Notes: a model not told the origin generated them from the sequence alone. DNA of 64,000 nt from Arthrobacter sp. NEB 688 (GCF_013201035.1 NZ_CP053707.1:124001-188000), one strand, 5' to 3'; shown: positions 8,517-17,498, counted from the first letter of the stretch. Numbers and translations: made by a program.

Positions 8517-8861
8517 GTGCCGGTCCGCGAGCTGCCCCTCACGAGCACCACCGGCGCCTGCTGCGGCATCGGCGTCGACGGTGGGATGTCGCGCGAGGAC
8601 GCCGAGCGCAGCGCGGCCCTCCTCAAGGCCGTCGCCGACCCCGTGCGCCTGAGGCTGGTCAGCGCGATCCGCGCGACGGACGCCGGCGAGGCGTGCGTCT
8701 GTGACCTCACCGACCTCGTCAGGCTCGCCCAGCCGACCGTGTCGCACCACCTCAAGGTCCTCACCGACGCCGGCCTCCTCGAGCGCGAGCGCCGCGGCTC
8801 GTGGGCGTGGTACCGCCTCGTGCCGGCCCGCCTCGACGAGGTCCGCGGCATCCTCGCCTGA
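8517..8861 (+). CDS. arsR: ArsR-family arsenic-responsive repressor
   Basis: A 114-residue winged-helix repressor released from DNA by As(III). It contains the ArsR helix-turn-helix (LAQPTVSHHLKVLTDAGLL) and two possible thiol sites: Cys15-Cys16 near the N-terminus and Cys60/Cys62 in EACVCDL. The N-terminal Cys pair plus a helix-associated Cys resembles the Corynebacterium glutamicum type of arsenite site, rather than the E. coli type alone. The GTG at 8517 has AGGAGG six bases upstream. It diverges from arsI-acr3-arsC, the usual arrangement for mutual control. Confidence 0.93.
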   Translation: MPVRELPLTSTTGACCGIGVDGGMSREDAERSAALLKAVADPVRLRLVSAIRATDAGEACVCDLTDLVRLAQPTVSHHLKVLTDAGLLERERRGSWAWYRLVPARLDEVRGILA

Positions 8862-8890
8862 GGCTTTCCCACCCCCAGAGTCGACTCATT

Positions 8891-8945
8891 GCGAGTTGCG
8901 CCGCTCGACGCGCCGTGCGCAGGCGTGTCCAGCGGCGGAACTCGC
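8891..8945. repeat. 55-bp dispersed palindrome, family A, copy 2
   Basis: Starts GCGAGTTGCGCCGC and ends GCGGCGGAACTCGC, with one mismatch in the arms and the shared centre GACGCGCCGT. It fills most of the space between arsR and ung. Flanking TT/AA bases extend the pairing to 8888-8948. Confidence 0.85.
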
Positions 8946-9026
8946 AATCGGTGGGGACACCGCCGGCGCGGACCCGGGCGGGTGCTCCCGGCGGGGCGCC
9001 GACCGGCGGGGACTACCGTGGGCCCG

Positions 9027-9731
9027 ATGTCCTCCGCGCCCTCCCCGAGCCCCGCCCGGCCGCTGCACGAGCTGGTCCACCCCTCGTGGGCGCAGGCCCT
9101 CGCACCGGTCGAGGAGACCGTCGCCCGGCTCGGCGAGTTCCTCCGCGAGGAGGTCGCCTCGGGCCGCGGGTACCTGCCCGGCGGGCCGCACGTGCTGCGG
9201 GCCTTCCAGCAGCCGCTCGACGCCGTCCGCGTGCTCGTCGTCGGCCAGGACCCCTACCCGACCCCCGGCCACGCGATGGGCCTGTCGTTCTCCGTCGAGC
9301 CCGACGTGCGCCCCGTGCCGAAGAGCCTCGTCAACATCTACACGGAGATGGAGACCGACCTCGGCCTCCCCCGCCCCGCGAGCGGCGACCTCACCCCGTG
9401 GGCCGAACAGGGCGTCCTCCTGCTCAACCGCGTCCTCACCGTCACCCCCGGCAAGCCGGCCAGCCACCGCGGCCGCGGCTGGGAGGAGGTGACCGGCCGG
9501 GCCATCGAGGCGCTCGCCGAGCGCGGCGGCCCCCTCGTCGCGATCCTCTGGGGCCGCGATGCGCGCTCGCTCGCGCCACGGCTCACCGAGGCCGGCGTCC
9601 CGTGCCTCGAGTCCGCCCACCCCAGCCCGCTGTCGGCGCACGGCGGGTTCTTCGGCTCCCGCCCGTTCTCCCGCGCCAACGCCCTGCTCACCGAGGCCGG
9701 CGCCGCGCCGGTCGACTGGAGGCTCACGTGA
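9027..9731 (+). CDS. ung: Uracil-DNA glycosylase, family 1
   Basis: DNA repair enzyme that excises uracil. The 234-residue product has the water-activating loop [15 protein letters not shown] (Asp75) and the C-terminal [13 protein letters not shown] loop that penetrates the minor groove. [20 protein letters not shown] and AILWGRDA are also conserved. The catalytic loop reads GQDPYP rather than the E. coli GQDPYH, a change common among high-GC actinobacteria. Start: ATG at 9027. The stop overlaps the GTG of the next gene (GTGA), indicating coupling. Confidence 0.96.
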   Translation: MSSAPSPSPARPLHELVHPSWAQALAPVEETVARLGEFLREEVASGRGYLPGGPHVLRAFQQPLDAVRVLVVGQDPYPTPGHAMGLSFSVEPDVRPVPKSLVNIYTEMETDLGLPRPASGDLTPWAEQGVLLLNRVLTVTPGKPASHRGRGWEEVTGRAIEALAERGGPLVAILWGRDARSLAPRLTEAGVPCLESAHPSPLSAHGGFFGSRPFSRANALLTEAGAAPVDWRLT

Positions 9732-10573
9732 CCACCCACCCCGCCGAGCGCCGGGTCTGGACCCGCTACGTCGCCATCGGCGACTCCTTCACCGAGGGGA
9801 TGTCCGACCCGGACCCCGACCGCCCCGACGCGTTCGTCGGCTGGGCCGACCGGCTCGCCCACGCGCTCGACGGCGTCGCCGAGGCCGAGCACCTGCCCTT
9901 CGGCTACGCCAACCTCGCCGTGCGCGGCCGCACGCTCTCCGACGTCGTCGGCCCGCAGCTCGACACCGCCCTGCAGATGTCCCCCGACCTCGTCTCGATG
10001 GTCGGAGGCGGCAACGACCTCCTGCGCCCGAGCGTCGACCTCGACTCGCTCGCCTCCCGCCTCGAGGAGGCGGTCGTGCGCCTGCGCGCCTCCGGGGCCG
10101 ACGTCCTGCTCGCGACCCCCACCGACACCCGCGACGCCGGCCTCTTCCGGGCGCTGCGCGGGCGGCACGCGGTGCACGCGGCCAACATCTTCACGATCGC
10201 GCAGGACCACGGCTGCCACGTCGTCAACCTCTGGGGCATGCGCGCGCTGCGGGACTGGCGGATGTGGTCCGAGGACCGCATCCACCTGACGACCGAGGGC
10301 CACCGCCGCGTCGCGCTCGCGGCCCTCACGGCGCTCGGCCACGAGACCGACACCGCGGACTGGACCGCCCCGCTGCCGCCCGCCGAGCGCACCTCGCGCG
10401 CCGACGAGCTGCGCCAGCACGCCGAGTGGGTGCGCACCCACGCCGCCCCCTGGGTCGAGCGCCGGGTGCGCGGCACGTCCTCCGGGGACGCGCGCACGGC
10501 CAAGCGTCCCGAGCTCTCACGCTTCCGCGACCCCGACCGCGCCCCGGCCCCGCACCAGCCGCCCGTCCTCTGA
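9728..10573 (+). CDS. SGNH/GDSL-family hydrolase (281 aa)
   Basis: A predicted esterase or lipase. Block I is [10 protein letters not shown] with the nucleophile Ser20; block III is GGGNDLLRP; block V is [15 protein letters not shown] with the catalytic Asp and His. There is no signal peptide, so it is probably cytoplasmic. It starts at a GTG that overlaps the ung stop by four bases. Linkage to ung is transcriptional and gives no obvious functional clue. A good terminator follows. Confidence 0.9.
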   Translation: MTTHPAERRVWTRYVAIGDSFTEGMSDPDPDRPDAFVGWADRLAHALDGVAEAEHLPFGYANLAVRGRTLSDVVGPQLDTALQMSPDLVSMVGGGNDLLRPSVDLDSLASRLEEAVVRLRASGADVLLATPTDTRDAGLFRALRGRHAVHAANIFTIAQDHGCHVVNLWGMRALRDWRMWSEDRIHLTTEGHRRVALAALTALGHETDTADWTAPLPPAERTSRADELRQHAEWVRTHAAPWVERRVRGTSSGDARTAKRPELSRFRDPDRAPAPHQPPVL

Positions 10574-10578
10574 CGACG

Positions 10579-10606
10579 ACCCGGGCCGTCCGTCCCGGGT
10601 TTTGTT
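10579..10606 (+). terminator. Rho-independent terminator after the ung operon
   Basis: ACCCGGG, an eight-base loop, CCCGGGT, then TTTGTT. It is one of the few hairpins in this GC-rich window that is followed by a T-run. Confidence 0.8.
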
Positions 10607-10637
10607 GGACGTCCGACCATCTCGTTACGCTCGGGGC
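10605..10637 (+). promoter_or_regulatory. Putative promoter of the acyl-CoA dehydrogenase, possibly leaderless
   Basis: TTGGAC (10605-10610) and TACGCT (10626-10631) are separated by 15 bases. The -10-like box ends 6 bases before the ATG, so transcription would start at or beside the start codon. No Shine-Dalgarno sequence precedes the ATG, which fits a leaderless mRNA. The spacer is shorter than ideal. Confidence 0.4.
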
Positions 10638-11792
10638 ATGCCAGCGACGAGGCTCATGCCGACCGAGGAGGGTCAGGACCTCATCGACCTGACCCGCGAG
10701 ATCTGCGACAAGACCCTGCGGCCGCAGGTCGACGACGCCGAGCGCGCCGCCGCCACCGGCGAGCAGTTCCCGACGGAGGTCTTCCGCACGCTGGGCGAGG
10801 CGGGGCTGCTCTCCCTCCCCCACCCGGAGGAGCACGGCGGCTACGGGCAGCCGTACGAGGTCTACCTCCAGGTCGTCGAGGAGGTCGCGAGCGCCTGGAT
10901 GAGCGTCGCCGTCGGCGTCTCGGTCCACTCGCTGACCGCCTACCCGGTCACCGCGTTCGGTACCGCCGAGCAGCAGGCCGCCCTTCTGCCCGGGATGCTC
11001 TCGGGCGCGCAGCTCGGCGCCTACTGCCTCTCCGAGCCGCTCGCCGGCTCCGACATCGCCTCGATGACCACCCGCGCCACGCGCGACGGCGACTCCTACG
11101 TCATCCGGGGCCGCAAGGCGTGGATCAGCCACGCCGGCCACGCCGACTACTACACGACCTTCGCCCGCACCTCCGACGACGGCGGCCGCGGCCTCTCGTG
11201 CCTCGTCGTCCCGGCCGACGCCGAGGGCATCTCGTTCAGCGCCCCCGAGAAGAAGATGGGCCTGCACTGCGACACCGTCCGCGAGGTGATGTTCGACGAC
11301 GTGCGCGTCCCGGCCGACCGCCTCATCGGCGAGGAGGGCCAGGGGATGGCCATCGCGCTGTCCGCCCTCGACGCAGGCCGGTTGGGCATCGCCGCCGCGA
11401 GCACCGGTCTCGCACAGGGCGCCCTCGATCTCGCCGCGTCGTACGCCAAGGAGCGCAAGCAGTTCGGGCGCGCCATCGGCGAGTTCCAGGGCCTGTCGTT
11501 CCTGCTGGCCGACATGGAGGCCGCGGTGACCAGCGCCCGCGCCACCTACCTCCACGCCGCGCGCCTCAAGGACGCCGGCCGCGCCTTCAGCAAGGAGGCG
11601 GCGGTCGCCAAGCTCGTCGCCACCGACGCCGCGATGAAGGTGACGACCGACGCCGTGCAGGTGCTCGGTGGCGCCGGCTACACCCAGGACTTCCCGGCCG
11701 AGCGGTTCATGCGCGAGGCCAAGGTCACGCAGATCTTCGAGGGCACCAACCAGATCCAGCGCCTCGTCATCGGGCGGCACGTCCTGCGCTGA
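10638..11792 (+). CDS. Acyl-CoA dehydrogenase (384 aa)
   Basis: FAD enzyme that introduces the alpha,beta double bond in acyl-CoA thioesters during fatty-acid or branched-chain catabolism. Signatures are YCLSEPLAGSDIASM (flavin contact), AWISHAGHADYY, RKQFGRAIGEFQ, QVLGGAGYTQDFPAER and the C-terminal IFEGTNQIQR with the catalytic-base Glu. Length and motif spacing match the short/medium-chain group. I use ATG 10638; an in-frame start 36 bp earlier lacks support. No beta-oxidation partner lies beside it, so the chain-length preference is unknown. Confidence 0.93.
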   Translation: MPATRLMPTEEGQDLIDLTREICDKTLRPQVDDAERAAATGEQFPTEVFRTLGEAGLLSLPHPEEHGGYGQPYEVYLQVVEEVASAWMSVAVGVSVHSLTAYPVTAFGTAEQQAALLPGMLSGAQLGAYCLSEPLAGSDIASMTTRATRDGDSYVIRGRKAWISHAGHADYYTTFARTSDDGGRGLSCLVVPADAEGISFSAPEKKMGLHCDTVREVMFDDVRVPADRLIGEEGQGMAIALSALDAGRLGIAAASTGLAQGALDLAASYAKERKQFGRAIGEFQGLSFLLADMEAAVTSARATYLHAARLKDAGRAFSKEAAVAKLVATDAAMKVTTDAVQVLGGAGYTQDFPAERFMREAKVTQIFEGTNQIQRLVIGRHVLR

Positions 11793-11857
11793 GCCACGGA
11801 ACCCGTCCCGTCCCCGACGCGTCCCACCGCCGAGGACCTCCACCGGAAGGAACCCCC

Positions 11858-12349
11858 GTGCGCCTGCCCCTCCTGCTGACCGCCGCCCTGACCGCCACGC
11901 TGCTCGCCGCCTGCGGCAGCACGAGCACCCCCGGCAGCGGCGCGAGCGCCTCCGACCAGCCGTCGACGCTCCCGACCGTCGAGCCCTCCGGCTCCCCCAC
12001 CGGCCCGCTGCCTTCGAGCCCGCCCACCGTGCCGCCGCCGGCGGACAGCGCCGTGCCGGCCGACCTCGCCGACCGTCCCGAGGTGAAGGCCGCGATGCAG
12101 GACGCCGCCGGCCGCGCGGGCATCGTCGCGAGCGACGTGCAGATCGGCGGGTACATGGCGGTCACGTGGGCCGACGGGTCGCTCGGCTGCCCGCAGAAGG
12201 GCATGGCCTACACGCAGATGACCGTCGAGGGCGAGCTGCTGCTCCTGCGCGTCGACCAGCGCGTCCTGGAGTACCACGCCCGCCAGGGCGCCCCGTTCAG
12301 CTACTGCGCGAACCCCAGCGGCACCTACAGCCCGCGCACCGCCGGCTGA
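11858..12349 (+). CDS. Secreted lipoprotein of unknown function (163 aa)
   Basis: The N-terminus is a lipoprotein signal with lipobox LLAAC (Cys19), followed by a Ser/Pro/Thr-rich linker of about 35 residues that should cross the cell wall. The folded part contains YMAVTWADGSLGCPQKGMAY and PFSYCANP, a pattern seen in a widespread uncharacterised secreted family, with two cysteines that may form a disulfide. The GTG at 11858 is supported by GGAAGG eight bases upstream. A terminator follows. Confidence 0.85.
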   Translation: MRLPLLLTAALTATLLAACGSTSTPGSGASASDQPSTLPTVEPSGSPTGPLPSSPPTVPPPADSAVPADLADRPEVKAAMQDAAGRAGIVASDVQIGGYMAVTWADGSLGCPQKGMAYTQMTVEGELLLLRVDQRVLEYHARQGAPFSYCANPSGTYSPRTAG

Positions 12350-12380
12350 CCGCCGCTCGTCCGCACCCCCCGGACGCGGG

Positions 12381-12413
12381 CGGACCGGGCCATCTCATAC
12401 GTGGCCCGGTCCG
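12381..12413. terminator. Hairpin terminator between the lipoprotein and MFS genes
   Basis: Perfect 11-bp stem (CGGACCGGGCC) with an 11-base loop, placed between converging genes. Confidence 0.75.
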
Positions 12414-12504
12414 AGGTCAACGGTAGGCAGGGGCCGGTGTCCGCGGCGGGTCCGACACGCGAGCGCCCGATGACCGTCGAACGAACGCGACGCTGCGCGG
12501 CGGC

Positions 12505-13851
12505 TCAGCCGTCGACGTCGCGCGAGATGCCGGGCAGGAGCGTCTCGCCCTCCCGCAGCGCGTCGAGGGCGACCGGGTTGACCTCCTCGATGTGCCGCAG
12601 GCTGCGGCGCCGGTAGCGGACGAGCTGGACGGCCCCGAGGCCCCAGAAGAGGAACTGCACCGACATCGCGATGCGGAAGTCGTCGAGCGTGTAGTCCTGC
12701 GGCCCGCCGGGCGCGAGGTGGTCGAGCACGACGCCGATGAGCGCGATGGCCAGCAGCGACGCGGTGAACCCGCCGATGTTGACGACGCCGGTCGCGCGGC
12801 CGAGGCGCGAGGACGGGTGGAAGGTGCGGGCGAGGTCGAACCCGACCATCGACCCCGGTCCGCCGAAGGCCGTGACGACGGCCAGCAGGTAGAGCAGCCA
12901 GGTGGGCGCCGGGCCGGGCCACAGCAGCACGACCGCCCAGGTCGTGGCGATGAGCCCGACGATGCCGAGGACGAGCTGCGAGCGGCGGTACGGCATCCGG
13001 GCGGTGAAGGCCGCGACGACCGGGCCGGCGGCCATCGCCGTGACCGTCATCGCGACGAGGACGAGGGAGGCGGCCTGCTCGGACATCCCCTGGACGACGA
13101 GGAAGGGGAAGCCCCAGAGCATCGTGAAGACGGTCGCCCCGAACTGCGACGAGAAGTGCACCCAGAGGCCGAGGCGCGTGCCCGGGTTGCCCCACACCTC
13201 GGCGAGGGTCTTCGCGAGGGCGCGGATCTTGATCTTCTCGACGGCCTCGCCGCGGTAGGGCGAGTCCTTGACGACGGCGACGAGCCCGACCGACAGCAGC
13301 AGCCCGACCCCGCCGGCGGTGGCGAACGAGCGGGTCCAGCCGAAGGCAGCGAGGGCTGCCGCGAGCGGGGTCGCGGCGGCGACCGCGCCGAGCTGGCCGA
13401 CCATGCCGGTCAGCTGCGTGATGAACGGCGCCTGCTTGACCCGGAACCAGACGGCGACGAGGCGCAGCAGGGACGTGAAGACCATCGCGTCCCCGGCGCC
13501 GAGCATGACGCGGGCCGCGACACCGACCTCGAAGGAGCCCGCCACGGCGAACCACAGCTGGCCGCCGGACATGAGGAGCAGGCCGGTGAGCATGAGCTTC
13601 TTGGAGCCGAAGCGGTCGAGCAGCACGCCGACCGGGATCTGCATCGCCGCGTAGACGGCGAGCTGGACGACGGTGAAGGTCGACAGCTGCGCGGCGGAGA
13701 TGTGGAAGCGCTCGGCGGCGAGCAGGCCGGCGACGCCGAGCGAGGTGCGGTGGAAGACGGCGAGCACGTAGACCGACAGGCCGACGACCCAGATCGCCCA
13801 CGCCCGCCGCTTGCCGATCGTGTGCACCTGGCGCAGGACGGGGCGGGTCAC
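12505..13851 (-). CDS. Major facilitator superfamily transporter (448 aa)
   Basis: Twelve-helix inner-membrane carrier. The loop between helices 2 and 3 reads PVGVLLDRFGSKKLM, the MFS signature. The overall pattern (AVFHRTSLGVAG near the start, SQFGATVFTMLWGFPFLV in the middle) matches a nitrate/oxalate-antiporter-like branch often annotated simply as MFS transporter. The substrate is unknown. The start is a GTG at 13849-13851 and the C-terminal tail is hydrophilic. Two CGGAAAGCCCGCACGTG repeats separate it from the MarR gene upstream. Confidence 0.88.
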   Translation of the reverse strand: MTRPVLRQVHTIGKRRAWAIWVVGLSVYVLAVFHRTSLGVAGLLAAERFHISAAQLSTFTVVQLAVYAAMQIPVGVLLDRFGSKKLMLTGLLLMSGGQLWFAVAGSFEVGVAARVMLGAGDAMVFTSLLRLVAVWFRVKQAPFITQLTGMVGQLGAVAAATPLAAALAAFGWTRSFATAGGVGLLLSVGLVAVVKDSPYRGEAVEKIKIRALAKTLAEVWGNPGTRLGLWVHFSSQFGATVFTMLWGFPFLVVQGMSEQAASLVLVAMTVTAMAAGPVVAAFTARMPYRRSQLVLGIVGLIATTWAVVLLWPGPAPTWLLYLLAVVTAFGGPGSMVGFDLARTFHPSSRLGRATGVVNIGGFTASLLAIALIGVVLDHLAPGGPQDYTLDDFRIAMSVQFLFWGLGAVQLVRYRRRSLRHIEEVNPVALDALREGETLLPGISRDVDG

Positions 13852-13889
13852 CCGCCGATTCTACGAGCGTCCGTGCGCCGTCCCGACCG

Positions 13890-13963
13890 CGGAAAGCCCG
13901 CACGTGCGGGGTTACCGCTGTCCCGACCCACACCCGACCACGGAAAGCCCGCACGTGCGGGGT
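13890..13963. repeat. Two direct copies of a palindromic 23-mer, 51 bp apart
   Basis: CGGAAAGCCCGCACGTGCGG (then GGT) occurs at 13890-13912 and 13941-13963; the core CCCGCACGTGCGGG is a perfect 14-bp palindrome. Both copies are preceded by TCCCGACC(C). The second copy runs into the MarR stop codon. Confidence 0.8.
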
Positions 13964-14403
13964 CAGCGCAGGGCGTCGGTCATCGCGCGCAGGAGCCGGA
14001 GCGCCTCGGCGCGGTCGTCCTCGGTCAGGCGCTCGAGCATCCGCAGCTCGACCGCGCGGACGGCCGCGCTCGCGAGCGCGAGCCGCCGGCGGCCCAGCGA
14101 CGTGAGGGTGGCCGGCAGCGACTTCCCGACCTCGGCCTCGGCCGGGCGCGTGACGTGCCCCTGCTCCTCGAGCGACTGCAGCAGCACGTGCATCGACTGC
14201 CGCGTGACGAACGTCCCCCGCGCGAGCTGCGAGCCCGACAGGCCCGGACGCTGCGCGAGGAGCTCGAGCGTCGAGTAGTGCGTGACGGTCATCCCGAGCG
14301 GGCGCAGCGCCAGCTCCATCGCCGCGCGCAGCGCGCTGGAGGCCACCTTGAGCTCGTACCCGACGGAGGTCCCGAGGTCGACGCCGTCATCCGCTGTACT
14401 CAT
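13963..14403 (-). CDS. MarR-family transcriptional regulator (146 aa)
   Basis: Winged-helix dimeric repressor. The DNA-binding region reads THYSTLELLAQRPGLSGSQLA and RGTFVTRQSMHVLLQSLEEQG, with the wing near KSLPATLTSLG. The ATG at 14401-14403 lies inside the first of two perfect operators, so autorepression is likely. It diverges from a glyoxalase-like gene that is probably its target. MarR proteins of this type usually sense phenolic or oxidative signals, but the ligand is unknown. Confidence 0.9.
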   Translation of the reverse strand: MSTADDGVDLGTSVGYELKVASSALRAAMELALRPLGMTVTHYSTLELLAQRPGLSGSQLARGTFVTRQSMHVLLQSLEEQGHVTRPAEAEVGKSLPATLTSLGRRRLALASAAVRAVELRMLERLTEDDRAEALRLLRAMTDALR

Positions 14404-14447
14404 GTCAGGAGTCTGACATAGGGTCCATCGTGTCAGACAACTGACAC
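14403..14447. promoter_or_regulatory. Paired MarR operators TGTCAG-N4-CTGACA
   Basis: Two perfect palindromes lie between the MarR and VOC genes: TGTCAG-GAGT-CTGACA (14403-14418) and GTGTCAG-ACAA-CTGACAC (14430-14447). Their centres are 28 bp apart and the four-base spacers differ, as expected for a protein-binding site. One covers the MarR start codon; the other lies about 20 bp ahead of the VOC gene. Confidence 0.85.
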
Positions 14448-14467
14448 GTACCGTCCAGGAGGACACC

Positions 14468-14836
14468 ATGCCCGTCATCGGCCCCGACTTCGTCTCGCTC
14501 CAGGTCCGCGACCTCGACGTCGCGCAGGCGTTCTACGAGACCCACCTCGGCCTGGTCCGCTCCCCCGCGGGCCCGCCGCACGCGGTCGTCTTCGAGACCC
14601 GGCCCGTCGCCTTCGCCCTGCGCGACGTCGTGCCGGGCACCGACCTCGACGCCGGCCAGCGGCCGGGCGTGGGCGCGGCCCTGTGGATGCTCGCCACCGA
14701 CGTCGACGCCATGCACGACGCGCTCGTCGCGGCCGGTCACGAGATCGTCGCCGCACCCGTCGAGGGGCCGTTCGGGCGCACCTTCACCGTCGCCGACCCC
14801 GACGGCTACCACGTGACCCTCCACGACCGCGGCTGA
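14468..14836 (+). CDS. VOC-family (glyoxalase/bleomycin resistance-like) protein
   Basis: A 122-residue single VOC module: FVSLQVRDLDVAQAFYETHLGL at the start, HAVVFETRPVAFAL in the middle and TFTVADPDGYHVTLHD at the end. Such proteins bind a metal and act as lyases, dioxygenases or drug-sequestering proteins. It is the only gene of a short unit divergent from MarR and preceded by its operators, so it is probably induced by the MarR ligand. AGGAGG lies 6 bp before the ATG. Confidence 0.87.
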   Translation: MPVIGPDFVSLQVRDLDVAQAFYETHLGLVRSPAGPPHAVVFETRPVAFALRDVVPGTDLDAGQRPGVGAALWMLATDVDAMHDALVAAGHEIVAAPVEGPFGRTFTVADPDGYHVTLHDRG

Positions 14837-14940
14837 CGGCCACGCCCCCGCAACGGGCGCCGGGGATGCTGCCGGATGCGCCGGCAGCTGCGTGACCATC
14901 CGGCAGGAACCCCGGCGGCGGCCGGCGCGACCTCGTCGGG

Positions 14941-15744
14941 TCAGACGGGCAGTCGCTCCTCGGCCACGCCGTTGCCGCCGTCGACGACGAGCAGCTGCCC
15001 GGTGACGTAGGCGGCACCCGGGCTCGCGAGGAAGGCGACGGCCGCCGCCACCTCGGCGGGCGTGCCCGAGCGAGCCGCGGGGACGAGGTGCCCCTCGCGC
15101 TCCTCGGACGGCGTCTGCGACCCCGTCGCGACCCACCCGGGCGCGACCGCGTTGGCCGTGACCCCGTGCACCGCCTCGTCGACGGCCAGCGCCCGCGCCA
15201 GCCCGACGAGCCCGGCCTTGGCCGCGGCGTACGCGACGTCGGAGCGCAGCGCCATGACCGGTCCGGCGGTCGAGGACACCATGACGACGCGCCCCGAGCC
15301 GCTGCGGCGCAGGTGCGGCAGCGCGGCCCGGGTCACGAGGTAGGCGGTGTCGAGGTTGCGGGCGAGGGAGGCCGACCAGCGGTCGGGCGGGGTGCCCTCG
15401 AGGTCGCCCTGGAGGTAGTCCCCGCCGGAGGCGACCGACACCATCCCCGCGTTGTTGACGAGGACGTCGAGCCCCCCGCCGAGCGCGAGGGCAGCGGCGA
15501 CGGCCGCCGCGGCACCGTCCTCGGTCGTCAGGTCCGCGACGGCGCCGGCGGCCTCGTGGCCCTCGGCCCGCAGCTCGGCGGCCCGCTCGTGGGCCCGGTC
15601 GGTCGTCGCGCCGAGCACGACCCGCGCGCCGCACTCGGCGAGCAGGCGCGCACAGGCCATCCCGATGCCGCTCGGCGAGCCGGCACCGGTGACGAGCGCC
15701 GTGCGCCCCGAGAGGTCGAACGCGGCGGGGAGGGAGGCGGCCAC
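14941..15744 (-). CDS. SDR-family oxidoreductase (267 aa)
   Basis: NAD(P)-dependent short-chain dehydrogenase. It shows TALVTGAGSPSGIGMA (dinucleotide loop), VLVNNAGMVS, the active-site Ser in MVSSTAG, YAAAKAGL (Tyr and Lys of the catalytic triad) and the C-terminal QLLVVDGGNG. The GTG start lies 2 bp after the gabT stop, so the genes are coupled. With an omega-amino acid transaminase upstream it may handle the aldehyde or hydroxy-acid product of that reaction, though a succinate semialdehyde dehydrogenase is not present here. Confidence 0.88.
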   Translation of the reverse strand: MAASLPAAFDLSGRTALVTGAGSPSGIGMACARLLAECGARVVLGATTDRAHERAAELRAEGHEAAGAVADLTTEDGAAAAVAAALALGGGLDVLVNNAGMVSVASGGDYLQGDLEGTPPDRWSASLARNLDTAYLVTRAALPHLRRSGSGRVVMVSSTAGPVMALRSDVAYAAAKAGLVGLARALAVDEAVHGVTANAVAPGWVATGSQTPSEEREGHLVPAARSGTPAEVAAAVAFLASPGAAYVTGQLLVVDGGNGVAEERLPV

Positions 15745-15746
15745 GC

Positions 15747-17081
15747 TCAGGCCAGCGCCGCGCCCATCGACTCCTCGAGGACGTCCATCGCCTCGTGGAG
15801 CAGGTCGTCGCCGATCGAGAGCGGCGGCAGGAAGCGGAAGACGTTGCCGTAGGTGCCGCAGGTGAGCGTGACGACGCCGCGCTCGTGGCAGCCCTTGTTG
15901 ACCGCGCCGGCGAGCGCCGCCGCCGGTTCCTTGGTCGCCGGGTCGGTGACGAGCTCCATGGCCATCATCGCGCCGCGCCCGCGGACCTCGCCGATCTCGG
16001 GGTGCTTCTCGGCGAGCGAGCCGAGGCGGTCGCCGAGGATCTTGCCGATGCTGCGCGCCCGGCCGGCGAGGTCGTCGACCTCCATCGACTCGATGCTCGC
16101 GAGCGCCGCGGCGCAGGCCACCGGGTTGCCGCCATAGGTGCCCCCGAGGCCGCCGCCGTGGACGGCGTCCATGAGGTCGGCGCGGCCGGTCACCGCGGCG
16201 AGCGGCATTCCGCCGGCGATGCCCTTGGCCGTCGTGATGAGGTCCGGGACGACGCCCTCGTGGTCGCTGGCGAACCAGTCGCCGGTGCGGCAGAACCCGG
16301 ACTGCACCTCGTCGGCGACGAAGACGATGCCGTGCTCGCGGCAGTACTCGGCCAGGCCCGGCAGGAAGCCCTCCGGCGGGACGATGAAGCCGCCCTCGCC
16401 CTGGATCGGCTCGATGACGACCGCGGCGGTGTTCTCCTCGCCGACCTGCGCGTGGATCATGTCGGTCACCGTGCGCAGGGCCTCCTCGGCGCAGCGCTCG
16501 GGGCCGCCGGCCCAGCGGTAGGGGTAGGCCATCGGCACGCGGTAGACCTCGGGCGCGAACGGGCCGAAGCGGTGCTTGTAGGGCATGTTCTTCGCGGTCA
16601 TGCCCATCGTGAGGTTCGTGCGGCCGTGGTAGCCGTGCTCGAACACGACGACGGCCTGGCGCCCCGTGGCGTGACGCGCGATCTTCACGGCGTTCTCGAC
16701 GGCCTCGGCGCCCGAGTTGAACAGCGCCGAGCGCTTCTCGTGGTCGCCGGGGGTCAGCGCGTTGAGCTTCTCGCAGACGCCGAGGTAGGGCTCGTAGGGC
16801 GTGACCATGAAGCAGGTGTGCGTGAACCGGCCGATCTGCTCGGTCACGGCGTCGACGACCCGCTGGTTGCCGTTGCCGACGGTCGTCACGGCGATGCCGG
16901 AGCCGAGGTCGATCAGCTGGTTGCCGTCGACGTCGCGGATGATGCCGCCCGCGCCGTCGGTGACGTAGACCGGCAGGCCGGTGCCGACGCCCGAGGCGAC
17001 CGCCGCCGTCTTGCGGGCCTGGAGCTCCTGGGAGCGCGGGCCGGGGATGGCGGTCGCGAGGATCCGCTGCTGCTCGATCAT
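15747..17081 (-). CDS. gabT: 4-aminobutyrate / omega-amino acid aminotransferase
   Basis: Class III PLP aminotransferase of 444 residues that moves the amino group of GABA or related omega-amines to 2-oxoglutarate. Seen are FNSGAEAVENAVKIAR, HGYHGRTNLTMGMTAK, IEPIQGEGGFIVPPEGFL, ADEVQSGFCRTGDWF (Asp257) and the PLP lysine in TTAKGIAGGMPLAAVTGR (Lys286). The pattern and length match actinobacterial GabT closely. It is the first gene of a two-gene operon with an SDR enzyme. Confidence 0.93.
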   Translation of the reverse strand: MIEQQRILATAIPGPRSQELQARKTAAVASGVGTGLPVYVTDGAGGIIRDVDGNQLIDLGSGIAVTTVGNGNQRVVDAVTEQIGRFTHTCFMVTPYEPYLGVCEKLNALTPGDHEKRSALFNSGAEAVENAVKIARHATGRQAVVVFEHGYHGRTNLTMGMTAKNMPYKHRFGPFAPEVYRVPMAYPYRWAGGPERCAEEALRTVTDMIHAQVGEENTAAVVIEPIQGEGGFIVPPEGFLPGLAEYCREHGIVFVADEVQSGFCRTGDWFASDHEGVVPDLITTAKGIAGGMPLAAVTGRADLMDAVHGGGLGGTYGGNPVACAAALASIESMEVDDLAGRARSIGKILGDRLGSLAEKHPEIGEVRGRGAMMAMELVTDPATKEPAAALAGAVNKGCHERGVVTLTCGTYGNVFRFLPPLSIGDDLLHEAMDVLEESMGAALA

Positions 17082-17225
17082 GGCGGCATCCTAACCGCGT
17101 GAAATCCCCGCGGAAAGCGGCGGAATCCGTCGTCCCACGGGCTGTCGAGGGCCCGATCCGCGCCGGAGGCGTGGCCGGCCGACCCACGGGGTAGGAACGA
17201 CGCACCACCGACGAAGGAGGCGGCC

Positions 17226-17498
17226 GTGCCCGCACGCAAGGACCCCGGACCCTCGGTCAAGGACCCCGAGCTCTACGAGCGGCTGCGGGAGGAGGGCAAC
17301 AGCAAGGAGAAGTCGGCGCGCATCGCCAACGCCGCCGCCAACACCTCGCGCTCCGCCGTGGGGAGCAAGGGCGGCTCGTCGCCGGCCTACGAGGAGTGGA
17401 CCAAGAAGGAGCTGATGGACCGCGCGCGCGAGCTCGAGGTCGAGGGCCGCTCGTCGATGTCGAAGCAGCAGCTCATCGAGGCACTGCGCGACCACTGA
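17226..17498 (+). CDS. Small Rho-N-type / plasmid-stabilisation-like protein (90 aa)
   Basis: The N-terminal half (KDPELYERLREEGNSKEKSA, RIANAAANTS) is a conserved actinobacterial motif. The C-terminal half (WTKKELMDRARELEVEGRSS, then MSKQQLIEALRDH) is a SAP/Rho N-terminal-like helix pair that often binds nucleic acid. It is very hydrophilic. The GTG at 17226 has AGGAGG upstream. It stands alone with a terminator after it. Homologues are commonly labelled Rho termination factor N-domain protein, but no function is established. Confidence 0.85.
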   Translation: MPARKDPGPSVKDPELYERLREEGNSKEKSARIANAAANTSRSAVGSKGGSSPAYEEWTKKELMDRARELEVEGRSSMSKQQLIEALRDH

